64,000 nucleotides of DNA from Mercurialis annua (taxonomy: Eukaryota > Streptophyta > Magnoliopsida > Malpighiales > Euphorbiaceae), in contig NC_065575.1 of NCBI RefSeq assembly GCF_937616625.2, positions 7,509,501-7,573,500 on the forward strand, written 5' to 3'. Position 1 is the first letter of the stretch. The number at the start of each line of letters is the position of its first letter. The translations under genes and the position numbers were made by a program. The notes under the pieces were generated by a model. It searched no databases. It was not told where the DNA came from and was given only the letters and a program-made list of their open reading frames with translations. Below are positions 60,218 to 64,000 of this stretch, one piece after another.

Positions 60218-61440
60218 GATTATACACAGTACCTCACTACAATAAAATTCTACCAACTAAAACATCAGAAAATAATCACTTGTCTATAACAAAATCCCCA
60301 ATCTTTCAGTCGAATTACCCACAAATTTCATCTCCTTTTCCATTATAGATCAAAATCATCCTCAATCAGCACATCACAGTAACAATAACATCCAGAAATC
60401 ACTTGAAAGCTTAATTCTTGGGTTTCAAATTCAAACCTATAGACTCAAAGAAGCCAAATTTACATGAAATAGTCACCAGAAATCACAAAACAAACTTAGA
60501 TTCCACAAGCTGATCATCAATCAAACATAAGACTCCATCAACAAGATTAAAAAATTGGAAGTTCAATATACATAATACCTTACACTGAACTCAAAGACAT
60601 AAGCTTTTGTATGAGATTAATTACACCCAGATTATGAAACCCAGGAAAAACAAGTTGAAAGAAGTTCAAATCCTAACTTCCATTTGTAGCAAGAAGGTGA
60701 CACAGTAGGATATATCAGCAAACCTCTTCTGTGATTTGATTTGTTTAAAAAGCAATTTCCTACTTTTTGTTTTTTGTTTTTTTTTATGATTTTATCAGAA
60801 AATGTAAATTAAAGTTAAATGCCGGCCATTACAGTCCGGAATTATAGGGTATGTGGGCTTGCGGACGGTTCACATCTCGGAATTAACAAAAATATTAAGT
60901 TTCGGCTCAGTAAAATTACTCGTCACCAAAAAAAAAATTAAATGCTGGGGAATTATTATTTTTTAAAATGTTTGATTATTTGGCAATTCTTTTCTGCTTT
61001 TTGTCAAGTAATAAAGCATGAACTATGAAGCCATTGTTTTTTTTTGATAAGAATGAAGCCATTGTTAATTTGTTATAAGGGATTAAAAAAATGTATGATC
61101 CCACTGAGAAAATTAAAAGTTATTTGGGTAATAAATTTTATTTGTTTTATTTTTAATTTTTTGAAATATTATTAAAAAACTATACATCAACTTAATAAAA
61201 ATATTTTCAAAAAAAAACTTAATAAAAATAAAATGGAAAACTGTGATTGTAATAAAACTGAATCTTGGTAGTGTCCAAACTAAAACAGGCAAAATTGGTA
61301 GGGACAACCACTTTTTATGGTTGTTATGATTTTAGTTTTTCTTTTAAGGTATAATTATTATCTTGATCTCGAGTACTATTTCTTTCATAAATTTTAAAAT
61401 ATGGCAAAATTTATATTGAGTTTCATGTATTTTTATCTTT
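60218..61440. other. upstream region of the ankyrin gene, no other gene seen
   Basis: Should hold the 5' UTR (possibly with a UTR intron ending near 60240) and promoter of the ankyrin gene. TA-poor, CT/AG-balanced sequence to about 60780 looks transcribed; beyond that it is AT-rich spacer. Confidence 0.4.
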
Positions 61441-62254
61441 AGCCTAATTACTTAAAAAAACTCCACCTTATAATATTTTTTCGTTTTTACCATGATCTAG
61501 AAAAAAGTTCATTTGTACCCTTTTTTTGATTTTTCATTTTCATCTCTACTCCAAAAAGGGTACAATTGACTATATAAAATTTTTAAGTATAAAAATGTTA
61601 ATAACAACTAAATAGAAGGGTTCCACCATATTTTTTCTTATTTTAAAAAATACAAATAAGTCCTCCAATTTTAAAAATGTTCAAATAAATTTTTTAATAT
61701 ATTATTTTTAAATATTTTAATAACAAATTAAATTATTTAAAAAAATATTTTCGTCGTACCATCGTACTCCCCCGATTTATTGACCCGCTAAATTTTTTTT
61801 AATTTGTTTATTGTTTTGATGCCGGAGGAGCTCTCCTTCGTCCATGGGGAAAGGACAGATCTGCTCCTTCCTCCATGGGAGGAGGAGCTGAGCTGCTCCT
61901 CCTTCCATGGAGGAAGGAGCTGCTCGTGCTCCTCCTTCGAGGAGGAGCCCGAAATTTTTTTTTTTAAAAAAAAATAAATTTTTATATAAATTAAATATTT
62001 ATTATCAATTTAAACTTTTTTTAGAAAAAAAGGTATTTTTGAACCATTAATATGATTAATGTCTTATTAGAATAATAGGTAAATTTGAAGGATTATTTTA
62101 GCCTTTTTTGTATATGAAAAGAGATCAATTTAGTATTTCGGGGTACAGTTGAAAACGAAAAATCAAAAATAGAGTATAAATAAACTTTTTCCTAGGTAAT
62201 GGTATAAACGAAAAAATATTATAAGGCGGGGTTTTTTTTTAAATAATCAGGCCT
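61441..62254. mobile_element. TIR element, longer relative of the one at 38560
   Basis: It begins AGCCTAATTACTTAAAAAAA and ends TTTTTTTTAAATAATCAGGCC, with inner inverted segments (GTTCATTTGTACCC.., TTTTCATCTCTACTCC versus GGGGTACAGTTGAAAACG) that match the 38560-39185 element. It is about 190 bp longer, partly because of a GC-rich block near 61820-61950 that the other copy lacks. Confidence 0.7.
61820..61950. repeat. GC-rich GAGGAGC/GCTCCTC palindromic array
   Basis: A compact run of GGAGGAGCTCTCC, CTGCTCCTTCCTCCATGG, GAGGAGGAGCTGAGCTGCTCC and CGTGCTCCTCCTTCGAGGAGGAGCC-like words in both orientations, able to fold into several hairpins. It stands out sharply from the AT-rich surroundings. 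Confidence 0.75.
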
Positions 62255-63923
62255 TTATTTTTTTTATTTATCTATTCTTTTTTAAAAGTTTTGTATTCAT
62301 TAAACTTTTATACTTCACAAATTTTGTTTAATTTTTTTTTCTTGGACGGAATTATACGTGTGTGTTCAGTCGCCGTTACTGTCACCTTGAGGGAAAATAG
62401 TTAAGTAAATTTGAATTAATAGATTAAATTTTTTTTATTCAATAGTTTTCGTGTGAGGTGGATTATGCTATGTGGCCTCTTGAAATAAAAATATATTCCA
62501 AGAGTTCCGCGGATAGGGAAACTCTTGAACGGAAATGGAAAAGAGATGTAACTCCAATTTCTTTAATGGTAAGATATTTTCTTTACATTTAAATTTTATC
62601 TCTATGTTTTTAAATTTTTGTTTATCTAGTACTTGTATTGTAAAAAATTTATTTATCTAATCCCTCTTCAAATTTGGCTTCACGTGCGCTTCACTGCCAG
62701 TGCGTGCACGCTTCTTTTGCATCCAAAAAAATTCAAAATTCAAAATAAATTAAGTGTAAGGACTTGATAAAAACAAATTTTTAAGAAAATGACCTAATAT
62801 ATACAAAAAAAAAGAATATAAGAGTATACAGTTGTAAAATATAATTGTTTTTCTCTTTATATTTTAGTTTTCTTCAAATAGCACCCTCTTATAGAAAGGG
62901 ATTTCAGTCGTATAAAATATAACAAATTAAAAGAGAAATAGTGATTTTTTGAAAAGAAGAAAATAATAGTTCGGATATATAAATTGTGAGGTCAACTAGA
63001 AATTAGTTACCATCCTTTGGTTCACATAAAAAAAACAAAGAGTTGTGGACTTCATTGTTTACTTGTGCTTCGTCTTTCTGTGATGATTTCATATACGAAG
63101 AGAACCACCTGCTGTAGGATTGGCATTAAATACAATAAAAAAAATTAAAAAAATTCGTTGAAATCATTCATTTGAAAATTCCCAATTGAATATCCAACTT
63201 CCTTAAAGGTTTCATCTAGGAAAGGAGCCGTGGTTTTCTAAGACTAGCCATAAAGTGAAAGGTGCAGCCGCGCAGGCGAGTTAACTGTCTAAGGTTATAG
63301 CAATAATAGGGGTATGTGAGTTTTTTTTATCAAATTAAGAAGCATTTCACGATTTTTCAATCTGTTTTTCTGGTTGATATATATCATATTCTATTTTCAT
63401 TCTGATATTGACAAAGTATAGTCAACATTTAATAGTTTAAAAATTATTTATTCCCTTTTTAAATACTTTTTTGTAATATTTTTATTTAATATCTAAGTAT
63501 CCGGGAGAAACTCGTCAATAAAAGGGCACCGAGCGTATGTTCGCCAAGTTCCGCACCCTTTTGTATCATTAAACTATCATTCACTTATACAACACCGACA
63601 TATTTGATCCCACGATTCAGCATGGCCTCCATGGTAAGCACGCCGAATGGATCTATCTTTAGCCACCCTTAGGTGGTTCTGCGCTAAGTACGGCCAATTG
63701 TCCTTCTTTTATAAATTGAATTACAATACGTTGTATAATTTTCAAGGCTCAATAGTAGGAGCAAATTTTAATTTACTATAAATTTATATATTCGAAATTT
63801 AAAAGAATTATACGAAGGGGCGTAGAAAAAGAAACTCCTTTTCATTCTTAATTCAAAATGGTACTCACACCTGTCTATTCGCTTAATTGTGGATGTAGTC
63901 TTAGTCTACGTTTCGACCGGTTC
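62255..63923. other. right-hand spacer, no gene recognised
   Basis: No ORF or family motif is recognised. From about 63480 the base composition becomes more balanced (GGGCACCGAGCGTATGTTCG, CACGCCGAATGGATC). This might be the inside or flank of a retroelement whose body lies beyond the window. Confidence 0.4.
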
Positions 63924-64000
63924 TGTAATATCCCGTATTTTCCGTCATGGCTTCGTTGTGTTTCCAACTTAGTTTCGGAGTATTAATGGTGGACTTAGCA
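63924..64000. mobile_element. possible start of an LTR
   Basis: TGTAATATCCCGTATTTTCCG begins with TG and the TAATATCCCG word seen at the 5' end of many plant Ty3/gypsy LTRs. The matching CA end would lie outside the window, so this is only a hint. Confidence 0.25.

Noticed and set aside
1..64000. CRISPR arrays, bacterial operons or plasmid features
   Set aside because: No regularly spaced repeats with unique spacers exist; the intron-rich genes are plainly plant nuclear.

Overview
This is nuclear DNA of a eudicot flowering plant. The DNA is AT-rich, the genes have many short exons with GT-AG introns, and the proteins are plant-specific: a chloroplast outer-envelope pore, a HOL-type methyltransferase, a WD40-containing inositol 5-phosphatase and a PGG-domain ankyrin protein. 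Plant MITEs, hAT-like elements and Helitrons fill the spaces. I cannot name the species. All gene models below were assembled by hand from reading frame, splice signals and remembered family motifs. Each keeps one open frame across all its exons.

Layout. 1-3.5 kb: possible 3' end of an upstream gene, several inverted-repeat elements and a tRNA-Ile(AAT). 3.6-7.6 kb (+): OEP37 channel, 6 exons. 8.2-17.2 kb (-): TFIIIC subunit 5, 14 exons, with two introns that look U12-type, one of them AT-AC. 18.1-20.7 kb (+): HOL-type thiol/halide methyltransferase. 20.9-23.0 and 25.9-27.6 kb (-): a tandem pair of CDKA-like genes with damaged catalytic and cyclin-binding motifs, each preceded by a duplicated upstream region with an E2F-type site. 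31.7-38.3 kb (-): UDP-N-acetylglucosamine pyrophosphorylase, 15 exons. 38.5-49.8 kb: a transposon-dense block with no intact gene (Helitrons, TIR elements, a 371-bp tandem duplication, a broken PPR gene and nested hAT-like elements). 50.0-55.5 kb (+): WD40/type II inositol polyphosphate 5-phosphatase, 11 exons. 56.5-60.2 kb (-): ITN1-like ankyrin/PGG membrane protein. 60.2-64.0 kb: no recognised gene, some elements, and perhaps the edge of an LTR.

The genes are independent housekeeping or signalling loci and not a cluster. TFIIIC5 and the methyltransferase are divergent and share a spacer of about 0.9 kb. The methyltransferase and the first CDK-like gene are convergent, only about 190 bp apart. 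The most unusual content is the CDK-like pair: both frames are open, but the two copies have lost different parts of the kinase machinery. Next come the two U12-type introns in TFIIIC5, the repeat-built N-terminus of the ankyrin protein, and a Helitron ending about 160 bp upstream of the UDP-GlcNAc pyrophosphorylase start codon.
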